This document shows positions 29,776 through 39,668 of a stretch of 47,783 nt of DNA, piece after piece; the first letter of the stretch is position 1; each line of letters begins with the position of its first letter. Made by a program: the position numbers and the translations under genes. The notes below the pieces were generated by a model. That model did no database searches, was not told the DNA's origin, and saw only the letters and a list, made by a program, of their open reading frames with translations. Source of the DNA: Verrucomicrobiales bacterium. Its GTDB lineage: Bacteria; Verrucomicrobiota; Verrucomicrobiia; Limisphaerales; UBA9464. Where the stretch lies: contig JAIXUV010000010.1 in the NCBI GenBank assembly GCA_027483345.1, positions 1 to 47,783 on the forward strand, read 5' to 3'.

Positions 29776-32700
29776 ATGCGCCCATCCGTGTTCCATCTCC
29801 TTCCCCTCGGCTCCGCTGGCAGGCGTCTCGCCGGGCTCGTTCTTTCGGCCGGCTTGGTCGGCTCGGGCGCCCTGCAGGGTGCCACGGACTTCGCCCGCGA
29901 CATCGAGCCGATCCTCATCCGGCGCTGCTCCGAATGCCACGGTCCGGACAAGCAGAAGGGCGATCTCCGCCTCGACTCCCGCGCCGCCGCGCTGAAGGCC
30001 GCCAAGTCGGGCCGGACCGCCGTCGTCCCCGGCAAATCCGCCGGAAGCGAACTGCTCGCCCGCGTCACCAGCACCGATCCCGACGAGGTCATGCCGCCCA
30101 AGGGCCCCCGTCTCACCGACGCGGAGGTCGCCGCGCTACGGAACTGGATCGACGAGGGCGCCGTCTGGCCCGAGGTCGACCCGCGCTCCCATTGGGCCTT
30201 CCGCGCTCCGGTCCGTCCGACTCCGCCCTCTGGGGCTCCCGCCGGCTCGGTGGTGAAGAACGACATCGACCGGTTCATCCTCGCTCGCCTCGCGAAGGAG
30301 GGACTCTCCCAACGGCCGGAGGCGGACCGTGCCACACTCATCCGCCGCGTCTCCCTCGATCTCATCGGCCTTCCGCCGACCCCCTCGGAGGTGTCGGCCT
30401 TCCTCGCGGATTCCGCGCCGGAGTCCTACGAACGGCTGGTGGACCGCCTGCTCGCCTCCCCGCATCACGGCGAGCACATGGCGCGTGGCTGGCTCGACCT
30501 CGCCCGCTACGCCGACTCCAACGGCTACCAGGTCGACCTCGCCCGTTCGATCTGGCCGTACCGCGAATGGGTCATCAACGCCTTCAACCGCAACCTGCCC
30601 TTCGACCGCTTCACCGTCGAACAGCTCGCCGGCGACCTCCTTCCGTCCCCGACCCCGGAGCAGCGCATCGCCACCGGGTTCAACCGCAACACCAAGGTCA
30701 ACGACGAGGGTGGCGGTGACGCCGAGGAGTACCGCACCAAGGCCGTGAAGGACCGCGTCGCAACGCTCGGGACGGCCTGGCTCGGCCTCACGCTCAACTG
30801 CGCCGAGTGCCACACCCACAAGTACGACCCCATCACCCACGACGAGTACTACCGGCTCTACGCCTTCTTCAACAACTCGACCGACAGCGGCAACTACAGC
30901 AACGGCCCCGCCGTCGACGTGCCGCGGCCCGACCTTTCCGACTCCGAGTCCTTCGTCCGGAAGCAGCTCGGCGACGCCCGTCGTGAACTCGCCGCCGAGG
31001 AGGCCCGTCTCGCCGCCTCCCGGGCCGCTTGGGAGAAGTCAGCACCGCGCCAACAGGACGCCTGGAAGGTCCTCCAGCTGACCAACGCCCATTCCACCGG
31101 CGGCTCCGGATACACTAACCTCGCCGACGGCTCGCTGCTCGGCGTTGGCGTGAACCCCATCTACGACACCATCACCGTCGACGCCGCCACCGACCTCACC
31201 GGGGTCACCGCGGTGATGCTCGAGGTCCTCCCGGACCCGAGCCTGCCGAAGAACGGCCCCGGACGCTGGGGCCAGACCGGGAACTTCATCCTCGACGAGT
31301 TCGGGCTCTCCGTCGCGCCGGCCCGCGACGTCGACGGCAAGGGGTCCGTGAACGTCGCCTTCGCCGGGGCCGATGCGGATTGGGAACAGCAGTACTACCG
31401 CGCCGAACATGCCGTCGACCGGAACCCCAAGACCGGTTGGGCGATCGGACCGCGCTTCGGCGAACGCCATGTGCTCGTGGCCCGGCTGAAGGAGCCGGTC
31501 GGATTCCGCGGAGGCAGCCGGCTGACCTTCCGCCTCGACCACTACCACGGCAACAGCCACTGCGTCGGACGGTTCCGCATCTCCGTCACCACCGCCAAGG
31601 ATCCCGCCGCGGTCTGGCCTTTGGCGGATGACGTCCGCGGGGCGCTGGGCGTCGCCGCGGCCTCCCGCACGCCGGAACAGGAACGCCGCATCGCCGCCGC
31701 GCACCGCGGCTCGTCGCCGGCGATCCGGCGCCTCGACCTGGAGGTCCACCGCCTGGACCAGAAGGAGCGGCAGCTCGCCGGACAGAAGTTCTCCTCGCTC
31801 GTGATGCAGGAACGTTCCGAGCCGCGTCCGCGTGAGACGTACGTGCATCTGCGCGGCGATTTCCTCACCCGCGGCAAGGTGGTGGAGGCGGGTGTTCCCG
31901 AGGTGTTCCCGCCCCTTCCCGCCGGCGAACCGGCGAACCGCCTCGCGCTGGCCCGCTGGCTGGTGGACCCGCGCCATCCGCTGACCGCACGGGTGGCCGT
32001 GAACCGCCATTGGGAACGCCTCTTCGGCACCGGCCTGGTGAAGACCAGCGAGGACTTCGGACGCCAGGGCGAAACGCCGTCCCATCCGGAACTGCTCGAC
32101 TGGCTGGCCACGGAGTTCGTCCGGACCGGCTGGGACATGAAGGCGCTGCAAAAGCTCCTCGTGATGTCCGCCACCTACCGTCAGGACGCCGCGACCGACG
32201 CCCAACGGCTGGAGAAGGACTTCTACAACCGGCTGCTCTCCCGCGGACCCCGCTTCCGCATGGACGCCGAGATGATCCGTGACCACGCGCTCGCGGTGAG
32301 CGGTCTGCTCAACCCCCGGATCGGCGGACCCAGCGTTTATCCCGTCCAGGTGCCCAACCTGTGGAAGGAGATCGGCTTCCTGCGTCCGGAGATCGGCATG
32401 GACGAATGGCCCGTCAGCGAGGGCCCGGACCTGTACCGGCGCGCGGTCTACACGTTCTGGCGAAGGGTTTGCACCTATCCGACCTTCGCCACCTTCGACG
32501 CCCCCAGCCGCGAGGTGTGCGTCGCGCGGCGTCCCCGGACCAACACGCCGCTCCAGGCCCTGGCCGCCCTGAACGATCCGACCCTGCTCGAGGCCGCCCG
32601 CGTCTTCGCCCAGAGGATCCTCGCCGAAGGCGGCAAGGACGACGCCTCCCGCGTCGACTTCGCCTTTCGGGCCTGCCTCGGACGGTCGCCGTCCAAGGCC

Positions 32701-32892
32701 GAACGGGAACGGCTCGCCGGCTTTGTGGACCAGCAGTGGAAGGGCTACCGCAACGACCGCAAGGCCGCAGAGGCCCTGGTCACCGTGGGGACCGCGCCGC
32801 GGCCGGCGGACCTGGATCCGCGTCGTCTCGCCGCCTGGATGATGCTCGCCAACGTGCTCTTCAACCTCGACGAGTCCCTCACCAAGGGCTGA
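29776..32892 (+). CDS. PSD1-type cytochrome protein (Cyt c/DUF1549/DUF1553), large form
   Basis: A 1038-residue exported protein. After a signal peptide it has a planctomycete-type cytochrome c domain with CSECH at residues 51-55, then a DUF1549 domain with CAECH at 342-346, a middle insert with a charged helical segment and a beta-sandwich-like module (about 400-640), and a DUF1553 domain (from about 690). The plan matches large PSD1 proteins of Verrucomicrobiota and Planctomycetota. Unlike the smaller homologue at 13969-16230 it has no DUF1501 neighbour; a prolyl oligopeptidase gene converges on it. The start at 29776 is the ATG before the signal peptide. Confidence 0.94.
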   Translation: MRPSVFHLLPLGSAGRRLAGLVLSAGLVGSGALQGATDFARDIEPILIRRCSECHGPDKQKGDLRLDSRAAALKAAKSGRTAVVPGKSAGSELLARVTSTDPDEVMPPKGPRLTDAEVAALRNWIDEGAVWPEVDPRSHWAFRAPVRPTPPSGAPAGSVVKNDIDRFILARLAKEGLSQRPEADRATLIRRVSLDLIGLPPTPSEVSAFLADSAPESYERLVDRLLASPHHGEHMARGWLDLARYADSNGYQVDLARSIWPYREWVINAFNRNLPFDRFTVEQLAGDLLPSPTPEQRIATGFNRNTKVNDEGGGDAEEYRTKAVKDRVATLGTAWLGLTLNCAECHTHKYDPITHDEYYRLYAFFNNSTDSGNYSNGPAVDVPRPDLSDSESFVRKQLGDARRELAAEEARLAASRAAWEKSAPRQQDAWKVLQLTNAHSTGGSGYTNLADGSLLGVGVNPIYDTITVDAATDLTGVTAVMLEVLPDPSLPKNGPGRWGQTGNFILDEFGLSVAPARDVDGKGSVNVAFAGADADWEQQYYRAEHAVDRNPKTGWAIGPRFGERHVLVARLKEPVGFRGGSRLTFRLDHYHGNSHCVGRFRISVTTAKDPAAVWPLADDVRGALGVAAASRTPEQERRIAAAHRGSSPAIRRLDLEVHRLDQKERQLAGQKFSSLVMQERSEPRPRETYVHLRGDFLTRGKVVEAGVPEVFPPLPAGEPANRLALARWLVDPRHPLTARVAVNRHWERLFGTGLVKTSEDFGRQGETPSHPELLDWLATEFVRTGWDMKALQKLLVMSATYRQDAATDAQRLEKDFYNRLLSRGPRFRMDAEMIRDHALAVSGLLNPRIGGPSVYPVQVPNLWKEIGFLRPEIGMDEWPVSEGPDLYRRAVYTFWRRVCTYPTFATFDAPSREVCVARRPRTNTPLQALAALNDPTLLEAARVFAQRILAEGGKDDASRVDFAFRACLGRSPSKAERERLAGFVDQQWKGYRNDRKAAEALVTVGTAPRPADLDPRRLAAWMMLANVLFNLDESLTKG

Positions 32893-32937
32893 TCCGCCCG
32901 CCTGGCCCCATCGGGGCGGACAGGCGGACGGCTCGGT

Positions 32938-35127
32938 TCAGCGCGTGATCCCCACCTGGGTCATCAGCCAGGCGTACTCGAAGGAGACCTCCTTCAGCCG
33001 GTCGTAGCGCCCGCTCGCGCCGCCGTGTCCCGCGCCCATGTTGCACTTCAGCAGCAACGGCCGGTCGTCGGTCTTCAGCGTCCGCAGCTTCGCCACGTAC
33101 TTCGCCGGCTCCCAGTACATCACCTGGCTGTCGTTCAGGCTCGTGGTCACCAGCATCGCCGGATACGCGCCGCGCTTCAGGTTGTCGTAGGGACTGTACG
33201 ACCGCATGTAGTCGAAGGCCGCCTTCTCGTTCGGGTTCCCCCATTCTAGGTACTCGCCGACCGTCAACGGCAGGCTGGCGTCCATCATGGTGTTCATCAC
33301 GTCCACGAAGGGCACCGCCGAGTGGACCGCCCGGAAGAGGTCCGGCCGCAGGTTCACCACCGCCCCCATCAGCAGGCCGCCCGCGCTGCCGCCCTCGATC
33401 ACCAGCCGGTCCGGGGCGCTCAACCCCTCCTTCACCAGCCACTCCGCGCAGTCGACGAAGTCCTGGAAGGTGTTCTTCTTCCGCATCAGCATGCCGTCGT
33501 CGTGCCAGCCCTCGCCGAGCTCGTTGCCGCCGCGGATGTGCGCGATCACGTACACCATGCCGCGGTCCAGCAGCGAAAGCCGCGCGACGGAGAACGAGGC
33601 CTCCATCCCGATGCCGTAGGATCCGTAGCCGTACAGGAAGCACGGGGCCTTGCCGTCCAGCTTCACGTCCTTGCGCCGGACCACCGACATCGGTACCCGC
33701 ACCCCGTCCCGCGCGGTCGCCCAACGGCGTTCGGTGACGTAGTCCGCGGTGTCGAACTTCCCGAGCACCGGCGTCCGCTTCAGCAGCGTCAGCGTCCCTG
33801 TGGCCAGGTCGCAGTCGTACACGCCCTGCGGCGTGGCCATCGACTGGTAGGTCAACCGGAACGCCTTCGCGTCCGGTTCCGGGGTCCCGGTCGCCCCCGC
33901 CGCGTACACCGGCTCCGGGAACGCCACCTCGCGCCATCCGCCGCCCCGACGGTCCTGGATCCGCAGACGCGTCAACGCCTCCCGCTGCTCCTGCACCACC
34001 AGGTGGTCCCGGAACATCTCCATGCCTTCCACCAACACGTCCGCCCGATGCGGCACCAGCTCCGTCCAGCGGTCCGGCGCCTCCACCGGAGCCGTCACCA
34101 GACGGAAGTTCTTCGCGTCCCGGTTGGTCCGGAGGTAGAGCACGCCGTCCCGGTGCTCGAGGTCGTACTTGTGCCCCTTCTCCCGCGGCAACACCGGTCG
34201 GAACGTCCCGGCGGGTTCCGTCGACGGCAGGATCCTCTGTTCCCAGGTGTCCGTGCTCTGGAAGGTGCACACGAACCAGCGACGGTCCTTCGTCCGGCCC
34301 ACCGCCACCGAGAACAGCTCGTCCGGTTCCACCAGGATGCGCTCGGCCTTCCCCCCCTCCACCGGCCGACGCCACAGCTCGTTGCTGCGCTTGGTCACCG
34401 CATCCTCCGTCGAATAGACCACCGTCCGTCCGTCCGAGGACCACTCGAACGAGGTCACCCGCTCCGCCAACGCCTCCGAGGTCCGGCCGGTCGTCAGGTC
34501 CTTCCGGTAGAGCGTGTACTGGCGGAAGCCGGTCACGTCGGTGCTGTAGAGCAGCTGCCGGCCGTCGTCGCTGACCTCGAATCCGCCCAGCGAGAGGAAC
34601 GTGTGCCCGGTCGCGAGCGCGTTCAGGTCGAGCAGCACCTCCTCCGCCGCGTCGGGAAACGCGGCGCCGTCCGCACCCGCCTTCCGACGGCAGTGGATCG
34701 CGTACTGCCGGCCTTCCTCCGTCCGCGTGTAGTACACGTGGGCGCCCCGCCGCAACGGAACCGTCAGATCCGTCTGCTGGATGCGCGCCAGCATCTCGCG
34801 GTAGAGGGCTTCGCCGAACACCTTCACCTCCGGCGTGCTCGCCTCGGTGTAGGCGTTCTCCGCCTCCAGGTGCCGGATCACCTCCGGGTCCGACTTCTCC
34901 CGCAGCCAGAACCACGGGTCGTCCACCTTCTCACCATGCCAGGTGGAGAGATGCTCGATGCGCTTCGCCACCGGCGGACGCAGGGCCGCGGGCGACGTGG
35001 CCGCCGGGGGAGTCGTGGACTTCGGGGTTTCGGACATGACGTTGGGAAGGAGGGCGAGGAACGCGCCGGCGAGGACGATCCGGGCCGGATGGAGTGGCTG
35101 GAGGGACCTGGGCTCGCTGGGCGGCAT
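32938..35127 (-). CDS. Prolyl oligopeptidase family serine peptidase (oligopeptidase B-like)
   Basis: A 729-residue S9-family peptidase, cutting short peptides after Pro or basic residues. The N-terminal ~400 residues form the gating propeller and the C terminus the alpha/beta hydrolase. The catalytic triad can be placed: Ser581 in GGSAGG, Asp666 in SLNDSQV and His701 in GAGHGG. The YGYGSYGIGMEASFS and IAHIRGGNELGEGWHDDG blocks fit the oligopeptidase B (PtrB) group better than classical prolyl oligopeptidase. With the ATG at 35127 it has a hydrophobic segment (IVLAGAFLALLP) like a signal peptide; an internal ATG at 35037 would remove it. It is convergent with the PSD1 gene and divergent from the dehydrogenase gene. 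Confidence 0.94.
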   Translation of the reverse strand: MPPSEPRSLQPLHPARIVLAGAFLALLPNVMSETPKSTTPPAATSPAALRPPVAKRIEHLSTWHGEKVDDPWFWLREKSDPEVIRHLEAENAYTEASTPEVKVFGEALYREMLARIQQTDLTVPLRRGAHVYYTRTEEGRQYAIHCRRKAGADGAAFPDAAEEVLLDLNALATGHTFLSLGGFEVSDDGRQLLYSTDVTGFRQYTLYRKDLTTGRTSEALAERVTSFEWSSDGRTVVYSTEDAVTKRSNELWRRPVEGGKAERILVEPDELFSVAVGRTKDRRWFVCTFQSTDTWEQRILPSTEPAGTFRPVLPREKGHKYDLEHRDGVLYLRTNRDAKNFRLVTAPVEAPDRWTELVPHRADVLVEGMEMFRDHLVVQEQREALTRLRIQDRRGGGWREVAFPEPVYAAGATGTPEPDAKAFRLTYQSMATPQGVYDCDLATGTLTLLKRTPVLGKFDTADYVTERRWATARDGVRVPMSVVRRKDVKLDGKAPCFLYGYGSYGIGMEASFSVARLSLLDRGMVYVIAHIRGGNELGEGWHDDGMLMRKKNTFQDFVDCAEWLVKEGLSAPDRLVIEGGSAGGLLMGAVVNLRPDLFRAVHSAVPFVDVMNTMMDASLPLTVGEYLEWGNPNEKAAFDYMRSYSPYDNLKRGAYPAMLVTTSLNDSQVMYWEPAKYVAKLRTLKTDDRPLLLKCNMGAGHGGASGRYDRLKEVSFEYAWLMTQVGITR

Positions 35128-35227
35128 GGGCGGAAAATTCGGCGGACCACCGCATTCTGCAAGACCCGACATGTCCCGCGCACCGGTGTTGGCGACGCCG
35201 GTCCCATTCGTCCACGCTCGGGTCCGG

Positions 35228-36202
35228 ATGACGCCTCTACGCATCTACGTCGATTTCGTCCCCCCGCCCCAGGCCATGGCCCTGCTGCGGGAGGCCGCCG
35301 CCGGACACGAACTCCTCTTCGCCCGCAACCCGACCGCCTCGGTCCTCGCCAAGGCGGAGCGGGATCCGCAGATCGACACCGCGGACATCGCCTTCGGCCA
35401 ACCGGACACCGGGGCCGTGCTCGGCTCCCCGCGCCTGCGCTGGGTGCATGTCAGTTCCTCTGGCATCACCCGCTACGACACCCCCGAGGTCCTCCAGGAA
35501 CTCCGGGCCCGCGGCGTCCTCCTCAGCAACAGCGCCTCCGTCTACGCCGAGGCGTGTGCGCTCCAGTCCCTCGCCTTCCTGCTCGCGCAGTCCCGCGTCC
35601 TGCCCCGGGCCCTCGCCTCGCGGACCCCGAACGGTTCGCCTGAATGGAACGACCTCCGCCGGTCCTGCGTGCCTCCACGGGGCCAACGCATCCTCATCGT
35701 CGGCTTCGGCGCCATCGCCCGACGGCTCGCCGAGTTCCTCCGCCCGCTCGGTCCCGAGATCGTCGCCCATCGCCGACATCCCCGCTGCGACGAAGGCATC
35801 CCGGTGGTCGGCCCCGAGGGACTCGCCGACGCGCTCGCTTGGGCCGACCACGTCGTGGACATCCTGCCCGAGAGCGGCGAGACGCGCGGATTCTTCGGCG
35901 CGGAACGCTTTGCCATGATGAAGCGCGGGGTCGTGTTCCAGAACATCGGACGCGGTGCCACCGTGGACCAGGACGCCCTGCTCGCCGCCCTCCGGTCCGG
36001 CCACGTCGCCGCCGCATGGCTTGACGTCACCAGCCCGGAACCGCTTCCCGACGGTCACCCGCTCCTCTCCGAGCCCAACTGCCACATCACCCCGCACATC
36101 GCCGGCGGACATGCCGACGAATCGGTCACCCTGGTGCGCCACTTCGCCGAGAACCTCGCCCGTTTCGTGGCCGGCAACCCGCTCTCGGACCGCGTGGCCT
36201 GA
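35228..36202 (+). CDS. D-2-hydroxyacid dehydrogenase family protein
   Basis: A 324-residue NAD(P)-dependent dehydrogenase of the D-2-hydroxyacid family (2-oxoacid to D-2-hydroxyacid). The nucleotide-binding fold has GFGAIA in place of the usual GxGxxG end, followed by the basic residues HRRHP that hint at NADP preference. Catalytic residues are the Arg in NIGRGATVDQ, the Glu in SPEPLP and the His in HITPHIAGG. The substrate cannot be read from sequence; glyoxylate/hydroxypyruvate or phosphoglycerate-like acids are possible. The start at 35228 gives a normal N terminus (TPLRIYVDF). It diverges from the peptidase gene with about 100 bases between starts. Confidence 0.9.
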   Translation: MTPLRIYVDFVPPPQAMALLREAAAGHELLFARNPTASVLAKAERDPQIDTADIAFGQPDTGAVLGSPRLRWVHVSSSGITRYDTPEVLQELRARGVLLSNSASVYAEACALQSLAFLLAQSRVLPRALASRTPNGSPEWNDLRRSCVPPRGQRILIVGFGAIARRLAEFLRPLGPEIVAHRRHPRCDEGIPVVGPEGLADALAWADHVVDILPESGETRGFFGAERFAMMKRGVVFQNIGRGATVDQDALLAALRSGHVAAAWLDVTSPEPLPDGHPLLSEPNCHITPHIAGGHADESVTLVRHFAENLARFVAGNPLSDRVA

Positions 36203-36389
36203 ACGGGACGATGCGGAAGGGATCGGCCCGGGGACGCACCAAGCCTTCGGTGGACGGAGAGGTAACCGCAGCTTGGCAGCCGCGGCCAACAGGGGTCCTG
36301 GCGGAAATCTGGAGTCATGAATCTGGAATCACGAACGGCTGCGCGTCCCAGGATTTGCCCCGGGGCATGATTCTCCCGAGACTCCGCCC

Positions 36390-36797
36390 GTGACGAACGC
36401 CGGACCCCGCCATCGCCTCGAGCAACTCCGCGAGGCGCTGCTCGATCTGCACAAGACCCTCGTCGACTCGGAACGCGCCGGCTACGAGGCCGCCGTCGGT
36501 CCCATCCAGTCTCCGAACCACTTCCTGCGCCTGCTGTCCGAGGACCCCTGGTTCGCCTGGCTGCATCCCCTCTCGCTCCTGATCGTGGCCATGGACGAAG
36601 CCCTCGACGCGCGCATCCCCCTGACCGCGCCCCAGGCCGAGGAGCTGGTCCTCCGCACCCGCCGCATGCTGGTGGCTTCCGAGGAGGGCGAGGGCTTTCC
36701 CCGGAACTACTTCGACGCGCTCCAGCGGGACCCGGACGTCGTCTTCGCCCATGCCCGCGCCGCCGGTCTGTTCCGGGCGGATGCCCGCCGGAACTGA
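36390..36797 (+). CDS. Small helical protein, function unknown
   Basis: A 135-residue protein, predicted mostly helical, with no signal peptide and no motif I recognise. Conspicuous segments are EALLDLHKTLVDSERAGYE and the FLRLLSEDPWFAWLHPLSLL stretch. Short proteins of this look occur in Proteobacteria as hypotheticals. The start is a GTG at 36390. The segment 36203-36389 before it opens with ATGCGGAAGGGATCGGC, the beginning of the dispersed repeat family, and holds no gene. Confidence 0.72.
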   Translation: MTNAGPRHRLEQLREALLDLHKTLVDSERAGYEAAVGPIQSPNHFLRLLSEDPWFAWLHPLSLLIVAMDEALDARIPLTAPQAEELVLRTRRMLVASEEGEGFPRNYFDALQRDPDVVFAHARAAGLFRADARRN

Positions 36798-36840
36798 CCA
36801 CGAATCCCCCGCCGCCCGGATCGTCTCGATCGGAGCGGGA

Positions 36841-36970
36841 AGGGACCTCACGCAACGACGCCGAGTCGCCATGGGGAGCCGGAAAACGCGTCGGGATTGG
36901 CCGTCGCTGGGCTCACGCTTCACGTCCCCTTTCCCCGCGGCTTGGCGCCGTGGCGCGATGGTCCTTCGCC
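36841..36970. repeat. Dispersed intergenic repeat with inverted arms (copy C)
   Basis: GACCTCACGCAACGACGCCG near the start and CGCGGCTTGGCGCCGTGGCG before the end form imperfect inverted arms, as in the other copies. The unit lies in the 256-base gap before the DUF1080 gene; the rest of that gap shows nothing else. Confidence 0.55.
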
Positions 36971-37053
36971 CAAGGTCCCGGATCCGATCCGGCGGTTGAC
37001 TCCGCGGCGCCCGAAGGCGGAGCCTTTTCCCGCTCCACCTTCGCTCCACCGCC

Positions 37054-37824
37054 ATGAACCTCTCCCGCCTCGCCTGCCTCCTGCCGCTGCTCGCCGCCGG
37101 CTGCCTCCATTCCGAACAACCCCACCTCGGCGTCGGCGCCAAACCCGAGAAGGGCGCCGAGGTCGTCTTCGATGGCTCCAAGGAGATGCTCCACTCCAAG
37201 TGGACCTACTGGCAGGGACCCGGCTTCAAGTCGTCGTTGCCCGTGAAGTGGCCCATCGTCGACGACCCGGTCGACAAGGGGACGGCCATGATGACCGACG
37301 ACCGGGCTGCCGACGGCGGCAGGTACGGCGCCGCCGACCTCGTCACGGTGAAGGAGTACCGGGACTTCCGGCTGCACATCGAGTTCTTCATCTCCAAGTC
37401 GGGCGGCAACAGCGGCGTGTACCTCCAGAACCGCTACGAGATCCAGGTGCTCGACGGCGACAAGACCAGCCACGGCATGGGCGCTGTGATCAACGAAAGC
37501 CCGTCGCCCTACCACGCCTATAACGGCGTCGGGAAATGGAACGCCTACGACATCACCTTCCGCGCCGCACGCTTTCAGGGCGGCAAGCTGGTGGAGAAGC
37601 CGGTCGTTTCCATGTACTTCAACGGGGTGAAGGTCCACTCCAACGTCACCATCAACCAAGTCTGGGGCGGCCCGAACTCGGGCATCGACGGCGGCAACGA
37701 CGGCGGCAAGGGCATCACCGACCGGCCGGGCGGCCTGAAGCTCCAGGCGGAGGGACACGACGTCCGCTACCGGAACATCTGGATCCGCGAGCTGGACCTG
37801 AAGAAGGCGGACACCTCGTTCTGA
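37054..37824 (+). CDS. DUF1080 (3-keto-disaccharide hydrolase-type) lipoprotein
   Basis: A 256-residue lipoprotein with a lipobox (LLAAGC, Cys at residue 17). The rest is a beta-jelly-roll domain of the DUF1080 family, with the landmarks EFFISKSGGNSGVYLQNRYE, the central HAYNGVGKWNAYDITFRA and the terminal GGLKLQAEGHDVRYRNIWIR. Members include 3-keto-disaccharide hydrolases, and many exported glycoside-related proteins in this phylum carry the domain. The substrate is unknown. No other enzyme gene adjoins it; the next gene downstream is about 600 bases away. Confidence 0.93.
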   Translation: MNLSRLACLLPLLAAGCLHSEQPHLGVGAKPEKGAEVVFDGSKEMLHSKWTYWQGPGFKSSLPVKWPIVDDPVDKGTAMMTDDRAADGGRYGAADLVTVKEYRDFRLHIEFFISKSGGNSGVYLQNRYEIQVLDGDKTSHGMGAVINESPSPYHAYNGVGKWNAYDITFRAARFQGGKLVEKPVVSMYFNGVKVHSNVTINQVWGGPNSGIDGGNDGGKGITDRPGGLKLQAEGHDVRYRNIWIRELDLKKADTSF

Positions 37825-38431
37825 ACGAATGCAGTAGGGATCGGCTCGCCAAGCCGCAAAGCCGCTGAGGTGGGAGAAGAAGCCGGTGGCTTCTCGTTTT
37901 GGAACTGAACTCCGGGTCAACGCCGTTTCGAACCCGGATCCGGCGTTCCCTTGGCGTCTTTGCGGGTTTGCGTGAGGCCGGTCTTTGCGTGGTCGGTCTT
38001 CGCTCCCTCAGAGCCGTTTCGGCTGGGCCTGCGCCCAACGGGCCCTTGGAAAGGCAAAGGCGGCCGGGCTTACGCCCGACCGCCCCCGATAGTACCTATG
38101 CGTTAGAATATTATCGAAGCCCACACTCATGGGCAAAGCGTCCGGTCCATCCGGATCCCACCTGGAATCCGGCTCGTTCGGAACCGAAGGACGTCTGGAA
38201 ACACCCTCCGATTCCGGAAACCGTTGTGTCACAACGATCCCGCCTGCAGCCAGCGCCGTTGGGCCAACCGCTGTGAATTCCATTGTTCATCCGGGTGACC
38301 AACTTGAAACGGGTCGATGACCGACCCGGTTTCCTGCGGCTCCGTCTAGCAGGTTCCGGACCCGGCGAAGCCTCCCCGCACCGGCTGAAGGTTGGTCTTT
38401 CGGGTTCCTCCACGTAGCGTCGCCCGCATCC
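37825..38431. other. 607-base gap with a dispersed repeat and hairpins
   Basis: No convincing gene is seen. It opens with dispersed repeat copy D (37829-37990). A hairpin lies at 38059-38084 (GGCGGCCGGGC with GCCCGACCGCC, one mismatch, TTAC loop). Another lies at 38306-38333 (GAAACGGGTC with GACCCGGTTTC, one bulge). Around 38100-38115 is a short AT-rich patch (TTAGAATATTATC) that could hold a promoter for the next gene, but it is over 300 bases away. Confidence 0.5.
37829..37990. repeat. Dispersed intergenic repeat with inverted arms (copy D)
   Basis: It begins ATGCAGTAGGGATCGGC and matches copy A (8747-8901) throughout: a shared GGATCGG start, the CGTTTCGAACCCGGATCC middle, and the terminal TTTGCGTGAGGCCGGTC. 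GGCTCGCCAAGCCGCAAAGC near the left end is a near inverted repeat of CCTTGGCGTCTTTGCGGG near the right end. It follows the DUF1080 stop codon closely. Confidence 0.75.
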
Positions 38432-39637
38432 ATGCGCTGGTTGATCCCATTCCTGATGGCCCTTGCGGCGGCGGCCGACGGCTTCGTCCAGGACCGCTTC
38501 GCCATCGGCCTCTGGGTTCCACCGATTGACACGACGAACCGGACCGCCCGCTATCGCGAGCTCCGCGACGCGAACTTCAACCTCGTGATCGGTTCCGGCG
38601 GACTCGAACGGAAGGAACAGCTCCGGCTCTGTGAACGCTTCGGGTTGAGGGCCCTGGTGCCGCCCGAGGGCAAGCCGTCGCGCCCGCCCGACAGCGCCGC
38701 CTGCTGGGGTTACCTGCTCGCCGACGAACCCTCCGCGGCCGATTTCCCCGCCCTGGCCGGCCGGGTCGCACGGCTCCGCCAGTCGGACCCCGGCCGACTC
38801 GGCTACATCAACCTCTTCCCCAACTACGCCTCGCCCGCACAGCTCGGGACCGCCGACTACGAGGAGCATGTTCGGCGGTTCGTGGAGACGGTCCGTCCCG
38901 AGGTGCTGTCCATGGACCACTACCCCAACCAGCGTCCCGACGTGGACACGCGGGAAGCCTACCTGCGCAACCTGGAGACGATGCGCCGGCATTCCGTCGC
39001 CGCCGGGATCCCGTTCTGGAACTTCTTCCACTCGATGCCGTTCGCCGACCGCATCGATCCCACCGAAGCCCAGGTCCGCTGGATGATCCACGCCTCGCTG
39101 GCCCACGGTTCCAAGGGCGTCCTCTACTTCTGCTACTGGACACCCGGCAAGGGCAACAAGGGCACCGGGGAGTTTCCCAAGGGAGGCGCCATCCTCACCG
39201 CGGAGGGAAGGCGCACCCGCCATTACGACGAGGCCCGGCGCATCAACGCCGGACTGCTCAAATGGGGACCGACGCTCCTGCAGCTCACCGGCGAAGGCGT
39301 GCGGTCCGGCACCACCGGCGCGGCGGAGTCCGTCTGGTCGGGATCCGGGATCCGTTCGCTGTCGCGCGTCGGCTCCGATCCGGAATCAGGGTTCCTCGTC
39401 GGCACACTGCGCCATCGTGACGGACGTCGCGCGGTGCTCCTCGTCAACGACGGCACCGCCTACACCGCCTGGCCGACCGTGGCGTTCGACGGGGCCGCCG
39501 AGGTGTTGGAGGTCTCCCGCGAAGACGGCTCCGCGATGCCTGTGATCGACGACAGCCCGGAGCTTCCCGGCCTGCAGCTTTCGTTCGGGGCCGGCGATGC
39601 GCGGCTCTTCCTTCTCAACCCGCCAACCCCGCGTTGA
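38432..39637 (+). CDS. Exported TIM-barrel-like protein (glycoside-hydrolase-like)
   Basis: A 401-residue protein with a short signal peptide (residues 1-15). The rest has the strand-helix rhythm of a (beta/alpha)8 barrel, with acidic and aromatic clusters where a glycoside hydrolase active site would be: LADEPSAADFPALA after WGYL, and VLSMDHYPNQRP, then IPFWNFFHSMPF. The C-terminal ~100 residues are beta-rich. Relatives in Verrucomicrobiota and Planctomycetota are mostly hypothetical. I cannot place it in a numbered hydrolase family, so enzymatic activity is inference. Confidence 0.8.
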   Translation: MRWLIPFLMALAAAADGFVQDRFAIGLWVPPIDTTNRTARYRELRDANFNLVIGSGGLERKEQLRLCERFGLRALVPPEGKPSRPPDSAACWGYLLADEPSAADFPALAGRVARLRQSDPGRLGYINLFPNYASPAQLGTADYEEHVRRFVETVRPEVLSMDHYPNQRPDVDTREAYLRNLETMRRHSVAAGIPFWNFFHSMPFADRIDPTEAQVRWMIHASLAHGSKGVLYFCYWTPGKGNKGTGEFPKGGAILTAEGRRTRHYDEARRINAGLLKWGPTLLQLTGEGVRSGTTGAAESVWSGSGIRSLSRVGSDPESGFLVGTLRHRDGRRAVLLVNDGTAYTAWPTVAFDGAAEVLEVSREDGSAMPVIDDSPELPGLQLSFGAGDARLFLLNPPTPR

Positions 39638-39668
39638 ATCGGCGCGGCGTCGGCGTCAGCGTGGTCCG

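Noticed and set aside
38129-38320. A 63-residue plus-strand frame in the gap after the DUF1080 gene
   Set aside because: No ribosome-binding site, odd composition (Ser/Gly/Pro-rich) and overlap with no conserved element; I treat the gap as non-coding.
38111-39223. Minus-strand frame covering the gap and the TIM-barrel-like gene
   Set aside because: It is the reverse of the exported protein gene for most of its length and has no recognisable features; the plus-strand gene has a signal peptide and normal composition.
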